A stretch of 64,000 nucleotides of DNA from an uncultured Megasphaera sp. (GTDB lineage Bacteria; Bacillota; Negativicutes; Veillonellales; Megasphaeraceae), in contig CAKPVJ010000010.1 in NCBI GenBank assembly GCA_934193515.1, positions 1 to 64,000 of the forward strand, read 5' to 3'. The notes under the pieces are model-generated. The model was given only the letters and a program-made list of their open reading frames with translations. It ran no database searches and had not been told where the DNA came from. The stretch's first letter is position 1, and each line of letters starts with the position of its first letter. Shown here in pieces: positions 51,010-60,509 of this stretch. Made by a program: the position numbers and the translations under genes.

Positions 51010-52635
51010 ATGGGTCTATTACACTGGATTCACAGAAAAAGAAATCTTGTATTAGCTGTTTCCATGGCATTAGGGGTTGCCATGCTGAGCGGCTGCGGCG
51101 GTTCGGGAGGAAGTTCCGGCGGCAAAGGAAAGACGAATTTGACGATTGGTATGACTAATGCGCCAGCCGGATTTAATCCGTTGTTTAATCCGGATATTGC
51201 CGGACAGTTTACGTTACGGTTTATGTACGATACACTGCTGGGCATGCCGGAACCTAATAAATTCACACCACAGCTGGCAGACAGTTTTGATACGCAGGAT
51301 AATCAAACGTTTACGATTAAACTGAATGAAAAAGCAAAATGGTCGGATGGGCAGCCGATTACGGCAGAGGACGTTGTGTTTACGTTGAATACGATTGCCA
51401 ATCCGAACGTAGAAACAACAAAAGGCTCGTACATTTGCATGCTTGACGGCGTCAATAACGTTGGCAAATTGGAAAGCGGCGATACAATTCCCGGTTTGGA
51501 AGTCAAAGATGCACATACCGTTGTCTTACGCACCAAACGGCCTGTAGACCCAAACTATATTAAGAGCATGTTAGGATTTGAAGTGTATATTATTCCAAAG
51601 CATGTCTTTGAAAAGATCAATCCGGCTGATATTAGTACATCTGATGCGGTTACGAAGCCGACCGTTACTAGTGGTACCTATAAATTTGTCGATTATAAAA
51701 CCAATGATCATGTCGAACTGGCTTCTAACGATGAATACTATAAAGGTACGCCGAAATTGAAAAAAGTGTTCTTGAAAGTGATGAACGGCACGAATCTTGT
51801 GACGGAACTGAAATCGGGCAATGTACAGCTCGCAGCTTCCGGCGGTATTGGTGTTATTCCTATCAAAGATTTGGATGTACTCAAAAAAGACAGCAAATTG
51901 GATGTTAAAACGGCACCCTCTCTGAATACGCAGTATTTGGAAATCAATAACCAAAACCCATCATTTAATGTGAAATTCCGTCGCGCCGTCACGATGGCAA
52001 TCAATCGGCAGCAGCTTTGTGACGACCTGTATAAAGGAACAGCCCAACTTGTTCCGACAGTATATACCTTAGTCAGCCCGGTATATGATAAGAGCGTTGC
52101 GCCCTTACCGTTTGATGTAGAAAAAGCAAAAGCAGAATTGGCTGCATCCGGATTTGATACATCTAAAGAAATTACGCTTCAAGTTCCTATTGGCAATGTA
52201 CTTCGTGAACAATCAGCTGACCTTATTCAGCAGAATCTCCAAGCTATCGGCCTCAATGTAAAACAGCAGAAGCTTGACTTCCCGTCTGTATTGGCCAATG
52301 CTAAGAAAGGCGATTATGAAATGATGCTGCTTGGCTATGCATTGAATGCAGACCCGGATTACAGCCAGTACTTTGTACCGGGCGGCGGCAGCAACTTCGG
52401 TCACACCGATGATGCGAAATTAACCGAAATGATGACCAACGCCGCATTGATGACTAATGCGGATGAACGGAAAGCTACATACAGTGAAATTCAGAAATAT
52501 ATGCGGGATAATCAGTTTGTCGTTTCGTTGTATGAAACAGATCAAATTATGGCACAGAGCAAAAATCTCAAAGGCGGCATCAAAGATTTCTGGGAAGGTT
52601 CCTTGGATGATTTGTATGATTGGCATTTTGAATAA
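51010..52635 (+). CDS. dppA: Dipeptide/oligopeptide ABC transporter binding lipoprotein
   Basis: A 541-residue family-5 solute-binding protein. Lipobox MLSGCG then a Gly/Ser linker. AKWSDGQPITAEDVVFTLNTI is the family signature, and RRAVTMAINRQQLCDDLYKGTAQLVPTVY lines the peptide pocket. It delivers peptides (or possibly nickel or another cargo, as in NikA relatives) to DppBC. It is separated from dppC by 76 bases, which may allow extra expression. Confidence 0.92.
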   Translation: MGLLHWIHRKRNLVLAVSMALGVAMLSGCGGSGGSSGGKGKTNLTIGMTNAPAGFNPLFNPDIAGQFTLRFMYDTLLGMPEPNKFTPQLADSFDTQDNQTFTIKLNEKAKWSDGQPITAEDVVFTLNTIANPNVETTKGSYICMLDGVNNVGKLESGDTIPGLEVKDAHTVVLRTKRPVDPNYIKSMLGFEVYIIPKHVFEKINPADISTSDAVTKPTVTSGTYKFVDYKTNDHVELASNDEYYKGTPKLKKVFLKVMNGTNLVTELKSGNVQLAASGGIGVIPIKDLDVLKKDSKLDVKTAPSLNTQYLEINNQNPSFNVKFRRAVTMAINRQQLCDDLYKGTAQLVPTVYTLVSPVYDKSVAPLPFDVEKAKAELAASGFDTSKEITLQVPIGNVLREQSADLIQQNLQAIGLNVKQQKLDFPSVLANAKKGDYEMMLLGYALNADPDYSQYFVPGGGSNFGHTDDAKLTEMMTNAALMTNADERKATYSEIQKYMRDNQFVVSLYETDQIMAQSKNLKGGIKDFWEGSLDDLYDWHFE

Positions 52636-52753
52636 TAGCTAAACAGTGAATGGACGGTGGCACCATGGCGGACAACGTCATGGTGCACTGTCTATTTGAT
52701 GAAAATGAAGAACGAATAGATATCATATGTTGATACGAATAGAGGGTGGCATG

Positions 52754-53821
52754 ATGGGAGAAAAGAAATTAGGGGAACCCATTTTACAGGTAAAAAATTT
52801 ACATGTATCCTTTCATACCTTAGAAGGAACAGTTAATGCGGTACGCGGTGTGACATTTACGCTGAAACGAGGCGAAACCTTAGCACTGGTAGGGGAATCT
52901 GGCAGCGGCAAATCTGTTTCAATGAAAGCGATTAACAGGGTCTTGCCGGGTAATGCCTTCTTTGATAGCGGTGAAATTATCTATGAAGGGAAAAATTTAC
53001 TGACGCTGTCAGAACAGGACATGGAAAAAATCAGAGGCCGTAAAATTGCCATGATTTTTCAGGACCCGATGACTTCGCTCAATCCGACGATGAATGTAGG
53101 ACGGCAGATAGCGGAATCTATTTTGATTCATGAAAAAATATCAGAAGAAGAAGCCATCCAGCAGGCCATTGAATTGATGGGACTAGTAGGCATCCGCAAT
53201 CCGCAGGAAAGCTGGAAAAACTATCCGCATCAGTTTTCCGGCGGCATGCGGCAGCGTGTCATGATAGCCTTGTCGTTGGCATGCAAACCGGATATTTTGA
53301 TTGCTGATGAACCAACAACGGCATTGGACGTTACGATTCAGTCTCAGATTTTGGACTTGATAGATGATTTAAAGAAAAAGCTGAATATGTCTGTTATTTT
53401 TATTACGCATGATTTAGGCGTTGTAGCGCATGTAGCAGATAAAGTCGCTGTCATGTATGCCGGACGGATTGTGGAAATCGGCACAGCGGAAGAAATTTTT
53501 TATAATCCGCAGCATCCTTACACATGGGGATTGATTTGTTCTATGCCGTCGCTGGATACAAAAGATGAATCACTGTACAGTATTCCCGGCGCGCCGCCTA
53601 ATTTGCTGCATGCACCGAAAGGGGATGCCTTTGCGCCGCGCAATGCCTATGCGATGCCGATTGATTTTGAACAACAGCCGCCGTTTTTTAGAGTCGCTAA
53701 TAGTCCGACCCATTATGCAGCTACGTGGCTGCTGGCTCCGGAAGCACCGAGCGTGACGCCGCCGCAGGAAATCGTAAGACGGCAGGACGTATTTAAGCAT
53801 ACGTACTTATTACATATATAA
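52754..53821 (+). CDS. dppD: Dipeptide/oligopeptide ABC transporter ATPase DppD
   Basis: A 355-residue ATPase. Walker [11 protein letters not shown] near residue 43, [20 protein letters not shown] after the Q-loop, signature [16 protein letters not shown], Walker [15 protein letters not shown]. The C-terminal oligopeptide domain lacks the usual three-Cys iron-sulphur cluster of many DppD proteins (sequence around residues 285-320 has no C-x3-C). I start at 52754, the second of two adjacent ATGs, because GAGGGTGG lies a few bases upstream; the ATG at 52727 has no site. Confidence 0.9.
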   Translation: MGEKKLGEPILQVKNLHVSFHTLEGTVNAVRGVTFTLKRGETLALVGESGSGKSVSMKAINRVLPGNAFFDSGEIIYEGKNLLTLSEQDMEKIRGRKIAMIFQDPMTSLNPTMNVGRQIAESILIHEKISEEEAIQQAIELMGLVGIRNPQESWKNYPHQFSGGMRQRVMIALSLACKPDILIADEPTTALDVTIQSQILDLIDDLKKKLNMSVIFITHDLGVVAHVADKVAVMYAGRIVEIGTAEEIFYNPQHPYTWGLICSMPSLDTKDESLYSIPGAPPNLLHAPKGDAFAPRNAYAMPIDFEQQPPFFRVANSPTHYAATWLLAPEAPSVTPPQEIVRRQDVFKHTYLLHI

Positions 53822-53851
53822 GAAACGATTCGGATAGAGGAGGAAGGGTAT

Positions 53852-54814
53852 ATGGCAGAAGGCACAATAACCGGAACGAGTAAAAAAGAAGCGATTCTGA
53901 CAGTTCGGAATTTACATAAAATTTTTAATGCAAAAAAGAAGAGTGAAGTACGCGCTGTAGATGATGTATCCTTTACTATTTATAAAGGAGAAACGTTTGG
54001 CTTGGTCGGTGAATCGGGCAGCGGCAAATCGACGACAGGACGTGTAGTTATCAAATTGGAAGACATTACATCCGGCAGCGTTTTCTATAAAGGAAAAGAT
54101 ATTACTCAAATCAAAAAGAAATCGGATATGATGGATTTTCGGCGGTCGATGCAGATGATATTCCAAGATCCGTTTGCATCCCTCAATCCGCGGATTCCTG
54201 TCAAGCAGATTATTGGCGATGCGTTAAAGCTGCATGGGATTTGTACAACCAAGGAAGAAATCAACAAACGGGTTATGGAATTGATGGATATTGTCGGCAT
54301 CAATCGGGCATATATCAATCGCTATCCGACAGAATTTTCCGGCGGCCAGTGTCAGCGTATCGGCATTGCCCGCGCCTTGTGTGTCAATCCGGAATTTATT
54401 ATTGCTGATGAATGCTTGTCGGCATTGGATGTATCTATTCAGGCACAGATTGTCAATCTGCTCATCAAACTGCAGCGTGAACAGGGCATGACGTATTTGT
54501 TTATTGCGCATGATTTGGCCATGGTCAAATATATCAGCGATCGTATCGGCGTCATGAAAGACGGCAAAATTTTGGAACTGGCTCCAGCGGATGAGCTGTA
54601 CAGCCACCCGCTTCATCCGTATACGATTTCACTGCTTTCCGCATCGCCGCTTACTGATTTGATGCAGGAACGACGGCGAAAACGAATAGATTATGATCCG
54701 GCTGCCCATCGCTATCCGGAAGGAAGCCATCCGGCTATGCATGAAATTACACCGGGACATTTTGTGTATTGTTTGGATGATGAAGTAAGCCGATACAAAC
54801 AGCAGCTTGCGTAA
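53852..54814 (+). CDS. dppF: Dipeptide/oligopeptide ABC transporter ATPase DppF
   Basis: A 320-residue ATPase, partner of DppD. Walker [29 protein letters not shown], signature FSGGQCQRIGIARAL, Walker B FIIADECLSALDVS (Cys replaces the usual Pro after DE). The two ATPases power the channel as a heterodimer. GGAGGAAGG precedes ATG 53852. It ends the operon; the shared terminator is at 54933-54976. Confidence 0.92.
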   Translation: MAEGTITGTSKKEAILTVRNLHKIFNAKKKSEVRAVDDVSFTIYKGETFGLVGESGSGKSTTGRVVIKLEDITSGSVFYKGKDITQIKKKSDMMDFRRSMQMIFQDPFASLNPRIPVKQIIGDALKLHGICTTKEEINKRVMELMDIVGINRAYINRYPTEFSGGQCQRIGIARALCVNPEFIIADECLSALDVSIQAQIVNLLIKLQREQGMTYLFIAHDLAMVKYISDRIGVMKDGKILELAPADELYSHPLHPYTISLLSASPLTDLMQERRRKRIDYDPAAHRYPEGSHPAMHEITPGHFVYCLDDEVSRYKQQLA

Positions 54815-54932
54815 TGAGAATATAAAATAGTGCCTATTACTTGGCAAGAGAATCGGCTGATACAGCAGATTTTCGGTAGGTCCAAGAATAATAGAACCCC
54901 TCTAATAACTGCATAGACAATAGAATAGTGTC

Positions 54933-54976
54933 AAAAAATCTGCACCTTGACAATGGCGTCACGAGTGCAGATTTTT
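54933..54976. terminator. Bidirectional terminator between dppF and the MFS exporter
   Basis: AAAAAATCTGCAC pairs with GTGCAGATTTTT around 19 bases. It can end the dpp operon on the plus strand and the MFS gene on the minus strand. Confidence 0.85.
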
Positions 54977-54990
54977 ACTACATGATGTGA

Positions 54991-56340
54991 TTATTTTTTA
55001 TTTCGTATTAAAGATGGGACAATGCCGATAAGGCAAAGTATAGTAAAGATAATAAAGGCAAATTGGATGTGAGGCAGCAACAGGGCACTGTTGGTTGTTT
55101 GAGATAAAATTAGCGTGACAATAGCTGTACTAAGGACCTGTCCGATAAGACGAACCGTACCAACGATAGAGGATGCCATGCCGTAATATTCCTTGGGGAC
55201 AGCGTTCATGATGATCGTATTATTGGGAGCTGTAAATAAGGAAAACCCAATACCGATTAGTACAAGGCACAATAGAATGATAGCGAGCGTGGAGTGCGGA
55301 ATGCAAAGAGAAAGAATGGCTAAACCGACAGCAATACATGCCATTCCGCCGGAAGCCAGCCATCCGCCGGAAATGTGGTCAGATAAAGTGCCCGTAAACG
55401 GAGAAAATACAGCCATCAGTACGGGCTGCAGGAGAAGAATCATGCCGGCATCGCGGGACGTAAACCCAAGGATTCGCTGCAAATAAAAAGATAATAAAAA
55501 TGTAATGGCAAAGGTTGCGCCATAATTTAACATAGCGGCTAACGTAGAACACGAAAATGCACGATATTGCGTAAATAAATGAATAGGTATAATCGGCATT
55601 GGTTGATGGCGTTCACGAAGTAAAAATATAATAAACAACAGTATGCCGCCAGGGAGCAAATACGGTGCATAGGAAAGGGAAAGCAATTCAGATAGGCTAA
55701 ACATAATGATTGCTAACGAAACGGCGTAAAGTACGGCACCGGTTCCATCAAAAGAAGGATGATGTGAAGATATGGGCAGTTCTTTCATCCATGCCTGGGT
55801 CAGTAATAATGCGGCCGTACCAAAAAACGCGATAAAATAAAAAATACTTTTCCAGCCGAAATAGTAATTGAGTGTGCCGCCGATAAACGGTCCCAGGGAC
55901 AAGCCGGAATATACAGCAGCAAGTGTAAGTCCCATGGCCTTGCCGCGCTTTTGGGCAGGAAAAGTCAACGAAACAATGGCTAGGGAAGTAGCAAAAATAC
56001 TGGCACTGCCGATACCTTGTATTATGCGAAGGATAAACAGGCCTGTAATAGAAGAAATACTGCATACGGCGTAAGACGATGCCATAAAAATAATAGTTCC
56101 CATACGGAATACACGCCGCTTTCCGATACGATCGGCTAATGCGCCTAACGGCATAATGCAGATTGTTGATGTCATTAAGAAGGTTTCAATAATCCAGCTA
56201 AGCTGCGATTCTGACGCACTGTACATGCGGCCGATATCTGGTAATGCTAAGTTTAGGGCACTGCTGGTGAATGGATTGATAAAAGAAACAATCATGATAA
56301 TGATCATGATGCGGTATTCATAAGATATATGAAATGACAT
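54991..56340 (-). CDS. MFS multidrug exporter
   Basis: A 449-residue drug:H+ antiporter of the DHA group with about 13-14 helices. LSWIIETFLMTSTICIMPLGALADRIGKRRVF is the A-like motif after helix 2, and ALVSLTFPAQKRGKAMGLTLAAVYSGLSLGPFIGG (the antiporter C motif GPxxGG) defines the exporter class. I start at ATG 56340 behind AAAGGGG; upstream sequence is leader. It has its own promoter with a palindrome inside the spacer, so an as yet unidentified repressor probably controls it. Confidence 0.9.
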   Translation of the reverse strand: MSFHISYEYRIMIIIMIVSFINPFTSSALNLALPDIGRMYSASESQLSWIIETFLMTSTICIMPLGALADRIGKRRVFRMGTIIFMASSYAVCSISSITGLFILRIIQGIGSASIFATSLAIVSLTFPAQKRGKAMGLTLAAVYSGLSLGPFIGGTLNYYFGWKSIFYFIAFFGTAALLLTQAWMKELPISSHHPSFDGTGAVLYAVSLAIIMFSLSELLSLSYAPYLLPGGILLFIIFLLRERHQPMPIIPIHLFTQYRAFSCSTLAAMLNYGATFAITFLLSFYLQRILGFTSRDAGMILLLQPVLMAVFSPFTGTLSDHISGGWLASGGMACIAVGLAILSLCIPHSTLAIILLCLVLIGIGFSLFTAPNNTIIMNAVPKEYYGMASSIVGTVRLIGQVLSTAIVTLILSQTTNSALLLPHIQFAFIIFTILCLIGIVPSLIRNKK

Positions 56341-56412
56341 AGCATGATTCCCCTTTCCTAAGAACGCATGAAGATACCCTCGTCTATATAGGCGAGGGCA
56401 AATATCATATAT

Positions 56413-56441
56413 ATTGTATTGTATCATATGATACCATGCAA
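56413..56441 (-). promoter_or_regulatory. MFS promoter with operator palindrome in the spacer
   Basis: On the minus strand TTGCAT (56441-56436), 17 bases, TACAAT (56418-56413). The spacer contains GTATCATATGATAC (56434-56421), a perfect 14-bp palindrome, the classic placement for a TetR- or MarR-type repressor. A short stem (ACCCTCG/CGAGGGC, 56376-56399) lies in the leader. Confidence 0.65.
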
Positions 56442-56504
56442 ATAAAAAAATAGAAAATTTTTTAACAACATGTGACGTAATTTGTCTATTCTAGAAAAAG
56501 AACG

Positions 56505-56546
56505 TTGATTCTTTGTCCATTCTTTAGTACTATGAGAACGGTACTA
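56505..56546 (+). promoter_or_regulatory. Promoter and operator-like repeat before the alcohol dehydrogenase
   Basis: TTGATT (56505-56510), 17 bases, TACTAT (56528-56533). TAGTAC (56525-56530) and GTACTA (56541-56546) are an inverted repeat with a ten-base gap overlapping the -10 box. Confidence 0.5.
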
Positions 56547-56583
56547 CAGTGATAATACGATGGCAACAGTAAAGGAGAGATAC

Positions 56584-57762
56584 ATGATGAAGAATTTTGA
56601 ATACTATACGCCGACGAAAGTATTTTTTGGAAAAGATGAAGAAAAACGGGTCGGCGAAATTTTAGCATCCTATGGTGCTAAAAACGTATTTGTCTTGTAT
56701 GGCGGCGGCAGCGCTGTCCGATCGGGACTGCTTGCTCGTGTAGAACAATCGTTGACGGATGCGGGATTACAGCATGTGTCATTTGGCGGTGTTCATCCGA
56801 ATCCCCTTTTGTCGCATACCTATAAGGCTATGGAAGCGGCAAAAGCAGCAAATATTGATTTTATTTTAGCTGTTGGCGGCGGCAGCGTTATCGATGAAGC
56901 GAAAGCAATTGGTATGGGATTGTGTTATGAAGGCGATGTGTGGGATATATATATGCGCAAGGCTGTACCGCAGCGTACGATTCCCGTTGGCTCCATTTTG
57001 ACGATTGCTGCGGCCGGCAGTGAAACGAGCTGGGCTTCTGTTATTACCAATGAAAAAGGCTGGCTGAAATTAGGCTATCAAAATGATATTATCCGTCCTG
57101 TATTTGCTATTATGAATCCGGAATTGTTATATACATTGCCCCCCTATCAGATGGCGTGCGGCAATACAGATATGATTATGCATGTATTAGAACGATTTTT
57201 CAGTCCCGACGCAGAAGACGATTTGACGGACAGTTTAGCTGCTTCTTTGATTCGCAATGTGATGAAAAATGCGGCTATTGTTAAAAAAGATAAGACGAAT
57301 TATAAAGCTAATTTTGAAATCATGTGGGCTGGAAGTTTAGCGCATAACGGATTATTTGAAGGCGGCAATGGCAAAGGCGATTGGGGAACCCATCACATTG
57401 AAATGGAAATCAGCGCAATCTTTGATGTTGCGCATGGTGCGGGACTAGCTGCTGTTTGGCCGAGCTGGGCACGCTATGTGCTTCCGAAACATCCGGCACG
57501 GTTTGCAGCATTGGCACGATTGCTGTTTGATATTACGGAATCAGATGATACCAAAGCGGCGTTGGAAGGCATTTCCCGTATGGAAACATTTTTCCAATCG
57601 ATTGACATGCCGATTTCCTTAACGGAACTGGGCGTACAGCCAACAGAAGAACAATATTGGGAAATGGCACGTAAATGTACTAAAGGAGATACAAAAAAAG
57701 AAGGAGCCTTTGGACAATTGACGGCAGAAGACATATATAAAATATATAAGATGGCTGAATAA
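56584..57762 (+). CDS. Iron-containing alcohol dehydrogenase (butanol dehydrogenase type)
   Basis: A 392-residue group III alcohol dehydrogenase of the BdhA/YqhD class. NAD(P) site: VGGGSVIDEAKAI near residue 98. Metal ligands are D196 and H200 (GNTDMIMHVLERFF), H270 (GDWGTHHIEMEIS) and H284 (DVAHGAGLA). The second conserved His of the THxxxH motif (His267 in E. coli FucO) is Met274 here. It would reduce aldehydes such as butyraldehyde to alcohols in fermentation. ATG 56584 follows AAAGGAG. A terminator follows, so it is transcribed alone. Confidence 0.9.
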   Translation: MMKNFEYYTPTKVFFGKDEEKRVGEILASYGAKNVFVLYGGGSAVRSGLLARVEQSLTDAGLQHVSFGGVHPNPLLSHTYKAMEAAKAANIDFILAVGGGSVIDEAKAIGMGLCYEGDVWDIYMRKAVPQRTIPVGSILTIAAAGSETSWASVITNEKGWLKLGYQNDIIRPVFAIMNPELLYTLPPYQMACGNTDMIMHVLERFFSPDAEDDLTDSLAASLIRNVMKNAAIVKKDKTNYKANFEIMWAGSLAHNGLFEGGNGKGDWGTHHIEMEISAIFDVAHGAGLAAVWPSWARYVLPKHPARFAALARLLFDITESDDTKAALEGISRMETFFQSIDMPISLTELGVQPTEEQYWEMARKCTKGDTKKEGAFGQLTAEDIYKIYKMAE

Positions 57763-57777
57763 TTTATAGAATCAATC

Positions 57778-57816
57778 AAGAGAGAATGCAGGTATCTAAG
57801 CATTCTCTCTTTTTTG
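57778..57816 (+). terminator. Terminator of the alcohol dehydrogenase gene
   Basis: AAGAGAGAATGC (57778-57789) pairs with GCATTCTCTCTT (57800-57811) and ends in T6. Confidence 0.88.
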
Positions 57817-57936
57817 TATGCAGCATGTATGCGATACGATAGGAAAAAAAGCGAAAATAACTAACAATGATTCAATTCTTGAGATATAATAAAATCAAAG
57901 AAACGAAACTAATTGGCAGAAAGGGGACTGTTAGAC

Positions 57937-59412
57937 ATGAAACCCAAGGAACATGACAGCGTGCTGGACACGTATGTTACGCATATTTTCAGTCAGCTGC
58001 TGCAGCCTGATAACAATGTGTTTATTGGGGATGCTGTCATGGTGACAGGCAGTGACGGGATTGTCAAATTTGTTAGTGATACGTATCATATTCGCTTTAA
58101 TATTCCTAAGGGATATTGCGAAGGGAAATCAATTCGTTCTTTAGCAGAAGAAGGTATTTTTTCTCCTTGTGTTACCGAAATGGTATTGGAACAGAAAAAG
58201 AAGATTTCAATTATGGAATATACACGGGCTCGTGAGCCTGTACATACGATTGGTATTCCTATTTTTGATGCTGACGGCAATATTTTATATGCAATTTGTT
58301 TTAATTCAATGGAATTGACACAGTTGGAAAATATTCAGTATCGCTTTGCCCAGTTGCAGGCTGCACTAAATGACGCGGGATATGCGCAGCGTGAGGAATC
58401 TGGTTCTGCGACAAAGGTGTCAAAACCCAACGGCATGAGGGAGGACTTGATTGTGCAAAGTCCGATTATGAAAGACGTATGGAGAGCGATGAAAAGCTAT
58501 GCTGTAACCAAAGCCAATATTTTGATTTTAGGAGAAACCGGCGTAGGCAAGAGCCGATTGGCCAAAGCGATTCACGATACCAGTTCGTATGCCAATGGGC
58601 CGTTTGTTGAAGTAAACTGTGCGGCTATTCCCGATAATTTAATAGAATCAGAGTTATTTGGTTACGAAAAGGGAGCATTTACGGGTGCAGATCCTAAAGG
58701 CAAAAAAGGAAAAATTGAAATGGCAAATCATGGCACGTTGTTTTTAGATGAAGTAGGCGAATTATCCTTAGCGGCTCAGGCTGCGTTGCTGCATGTTATT
58801 CAAAATAAAGTGCTTTGTCGGGTAGGCAGCAACCATACCATACACGTCGATTTTCGCCTGGTTACGGCAACGAATCAAAATTTAAAAGAAGCCGTAGAAG
58901 AGAAGACATTCCGTTCTGATTTATACTATCGCCTTAATGTTTTGAGGCTGGTATTGCCGCCGTTGCGGGAACGAAAGGAAGATATTATTCCCATTGCTAT
59001 TCATTTTTTGAAGATTTTTAATGATGAGTATCACAAACAAGTGCGCTTCAGTCCTAAACTGCTGGAATTATTAAAGGAAAGTTATTGGCCCGGCAATATT
59101 CGGGAAATAGAAAACTTTGTGGAACGGTTGGTTATCATGGGGACAGGCGAACAAATCAACTGGGGGACCAAATCATTGATGCCCGGAGATGCAGAAACAG
59201 AAACCATGACGGATACCAGCGCGGATAAAAATGGCATGGATACGTTCTCGCTCTCGTTGAAAGAACAAGTGGAAAACTTGGAAAGTAAATTGATTCGAAG
59301 TGCCTATGAGCAATGCGGAACGAGTACAGGTGTAGCGAAGTTGCTAAAAATCAGTCAGCCGACGGCTGTTCGAAAAATACATAAATACATAGGTAAACAT
59401 ATTGTAGAATAA
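57937..59412 (+). CDS. Sigma-54-dependent transcriptional activator with PAS domain
   Basis: A 491-residue enhancer-binding protein. An N-terminal PAS-like sensor (AVMVTGSDGIVKFVSDTYH, residues about 30-130) precedes the AAA+ domain: Walker A GETGVGKSRLA, the sigma-54 contact loop ELFGYEKGAFTGAD, Walker B LFLDEVGELS, and the arginine finger region RSDLYYRLNVLRL. The C-terminal Fis-type helix-turn-helix is GVAKLLKISQPTAVRKIHKY. It opens sigma-54 promoters when its sensor perceives a small molecule, perhaps an acid or acyl-CoA. ATG 57937 lies ten bases after AAAGGGG. The acyl-CoA genes downstream are its natural targets. Confidence 0.9.
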   Translation: MKPKEHDSVLDTYVTHIFSQLLQPDNNVFIGDAVMVTGSDGIVKFVSDTYHIRFNIPKGYCEGKSIRSLAEEGIFSPCVTEMVLEQKKKISIMEYTRAREPVHTIGIPIFDADGNILYAICFNSMELTQLENIQYRFAQLQAALNDAGYAQREESGSATKVSKPNGMREDLIVQSPIMKDVWRAMKSYAVTKANILILGETGVGKSRLAKAIHDTSSYANGPFVEVNCAAIPDNLIESELFGYEKGAFTGADPKGKKGKIEMANHGTLFLDEVGELSLAAQAALLHVIQNKVLCRVGSNHTIHVDFRLVTATNQNLKEAVEEKTFRSDLYYRLNVLRLVLPPLRERKEDIIPIAIHFLKIFNDEYHKQVRFSPKLLELLKESYWPGNIREIENFVERLVIMGTGEQINWGTKSLMPGDAETETMTDTSADKNGMDTFSLSLKEQVENLESKLIRSAYEQCGTSTGVAKLLKISQPTAVRKIHKYIGKHIVE

Positions 59413-59418
59413 AAAATA

Positions 59419-59473
59419 ATTCATTATTGAATACATAACTATTCATAAATGAATTAAATATTCCGATGTGAAT
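59419..59473. promoter_or_regulatory. Three ATTC-N6-GAAT palindromes (probable activator-binding sites)
   Basis: ATTC-N6-GAAT occurs at 59419-59432, 59441-59454 (fully palindromic ATTCATAAATGAAT) and 59460-59473. Centres are 22 and 19 bp apart, near two helical turns. They lie 135-190 bp upstream of the candidate -24/-12 promoter, the usual enhancer distance. Confidence 0.65.
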
Positions 59474-59475
59474 AG

Positions 59476-59522
59476 AAAAAAGATGCTTTTTTTGTTAGAA
59501 AATAAAAAGCATCTTTTTTTTT
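59476..59522 (+). terminator. Terminator of the activator gene
   Basis: A stem around AGATGCTTTTT / AAAAAGCATCT with a loop of about 15 bases, preceded by A5 and followed by T9. Confidence 0.85.
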
Positions 59523-59606
59523 CATATTTTTTATAGCGCATAAGTAAGCCATGTATTGATTGATACAACGTGAATTTTGCTGTTTTATATATTGATCGCA
59601 TCAAAA

Positions 59607-59622
59607 TGGCATAGTTATTTCA
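59607..59622 (+). promoter_or_regulatory. Candidate sigma-54 promoter of the acyl-CoA operon
   Basis: TGGCAT, five bases, TTTCA fits the -24/-12 spacing (consensus TGGCAC-N5-TTGCA) with one mismatch in the -12 GC. It lies 80 bases before the crotonase start. No convincing sigma-70 promoter is seen in 59523-59700. Confidence 0.45.
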
Positions 59623-59700
59623 TATACATCAGTGTATGAAGCGCAGCGAAAGCGCCCGAATGAATAATTGATGTGATACAGAGAAAGGAGACATACGAAG

Positions 59701-60474
59701 ATGAAGTATGTAACATTTGAAAAACGCGGAAGTATTGGCATTGCGACAATCAGCCGTCCCGAAGCGTTAAACGCATTAAACACAGCGGTTATTACAGATT
59801 TATACGAATTGGTAGGGAATCTTGAACAGGCTAACGATATCAAGGCCCTTATCATTACAGGTGAAGGCCGCAGCTTTGTAGCTGGGGCAGATATTGGTGA
59901 ACAGCAGCCATTGGATGTGGCTCAAGGCCGGACATGGGGACAAACGGGCAGTGCGTTGATGCGCCGTATTGAAAAACTGCCGTTTCCGACGATTGCTGCT
60001 GTGAATGGTTTTGCTCTTGGCGGCGGCACAGAATTGGCACTGAGCTGCGACATTATTCTTGCTTCTGAAAAAGCCAAATTTGGTCAGCCGGAAGTTACAT
60101 TGGGCATTACGCCTGGCTTTTCCGGCACGCAGCGGCTGCCGCGCCGTGTAGGCATTGCGAAAGCTAAAGAATTGATTTTCTCCGGTAAAATGATTAAAGC
60201 CGACGAAGCACTGCAGATTGGCCTGGTCAACGCGGTATATGCACCGGAAGAATTAATGGATAAAGCAGTCGAAATGGCGGAATCCTTTACGAAAAATGCA
60301 TCCATTGCTGTTCGCTATGCCAAAGCCTGCATCGATCGTGGCATGCAGATGGATATAGATGACGGTATTGCTGTAGAAAATGAATTATTTGCCATGTGTT
60401 TTGCTACAGAAGACCAAAAAGAAGGCATGAAAGCATTTATGGAAAAACGTCCGGCTGTATTTACCGATAAATAA
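59701..60474 (+). CDS. crt: Enoyl-CoA hydratase / crotonase
   Basis: A 257-residue crotonase-fold enzyme. The oxyanion-hole segment is SFVAGADIGE; the two catalytic Glu lie in GGGTELALSCD and FGQPEVTLGITPGFSGTQ. This matches short-chain 3-hydroxybutyryl-CoA dehydratases of the butyrate pathway. With the CoA-transferase and acyl-CoA dehydrogenase behind it, it interconverts 3-hydroxyacyl-CoA and enoyl-CoA either in butyrate formation or in catabolism of an imported hydroxyacid. GAAAGGAGA precedes the ATG. Confidence 0.9.
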   Translation: MKYVTFEKRGSIGIATISRPEALNALNTAVITDLYELVGNLEQANDIKALIITGEGRSFVAGADIGEQQPLDVAQGRTWGQTGSALMRRIEKLPFPTIAAVNGFALGGGTELALSCDIILASEKAKFGQPEVTLGITPGFSGTQRLPRRVGIAKAKELIFSGKMIKADEALQIGLVNAVYAPEELMDKAVEMAESFTKNASIAVRYAKACIDRGMQMDIDDGIAVENELFAMCFATEDQKEGMKAFMEKRPAVFTDK

Positions 60475-60509
60475 TGTATTTTTAGTATATAACATAAGAA
60501 GGTAAAGCA

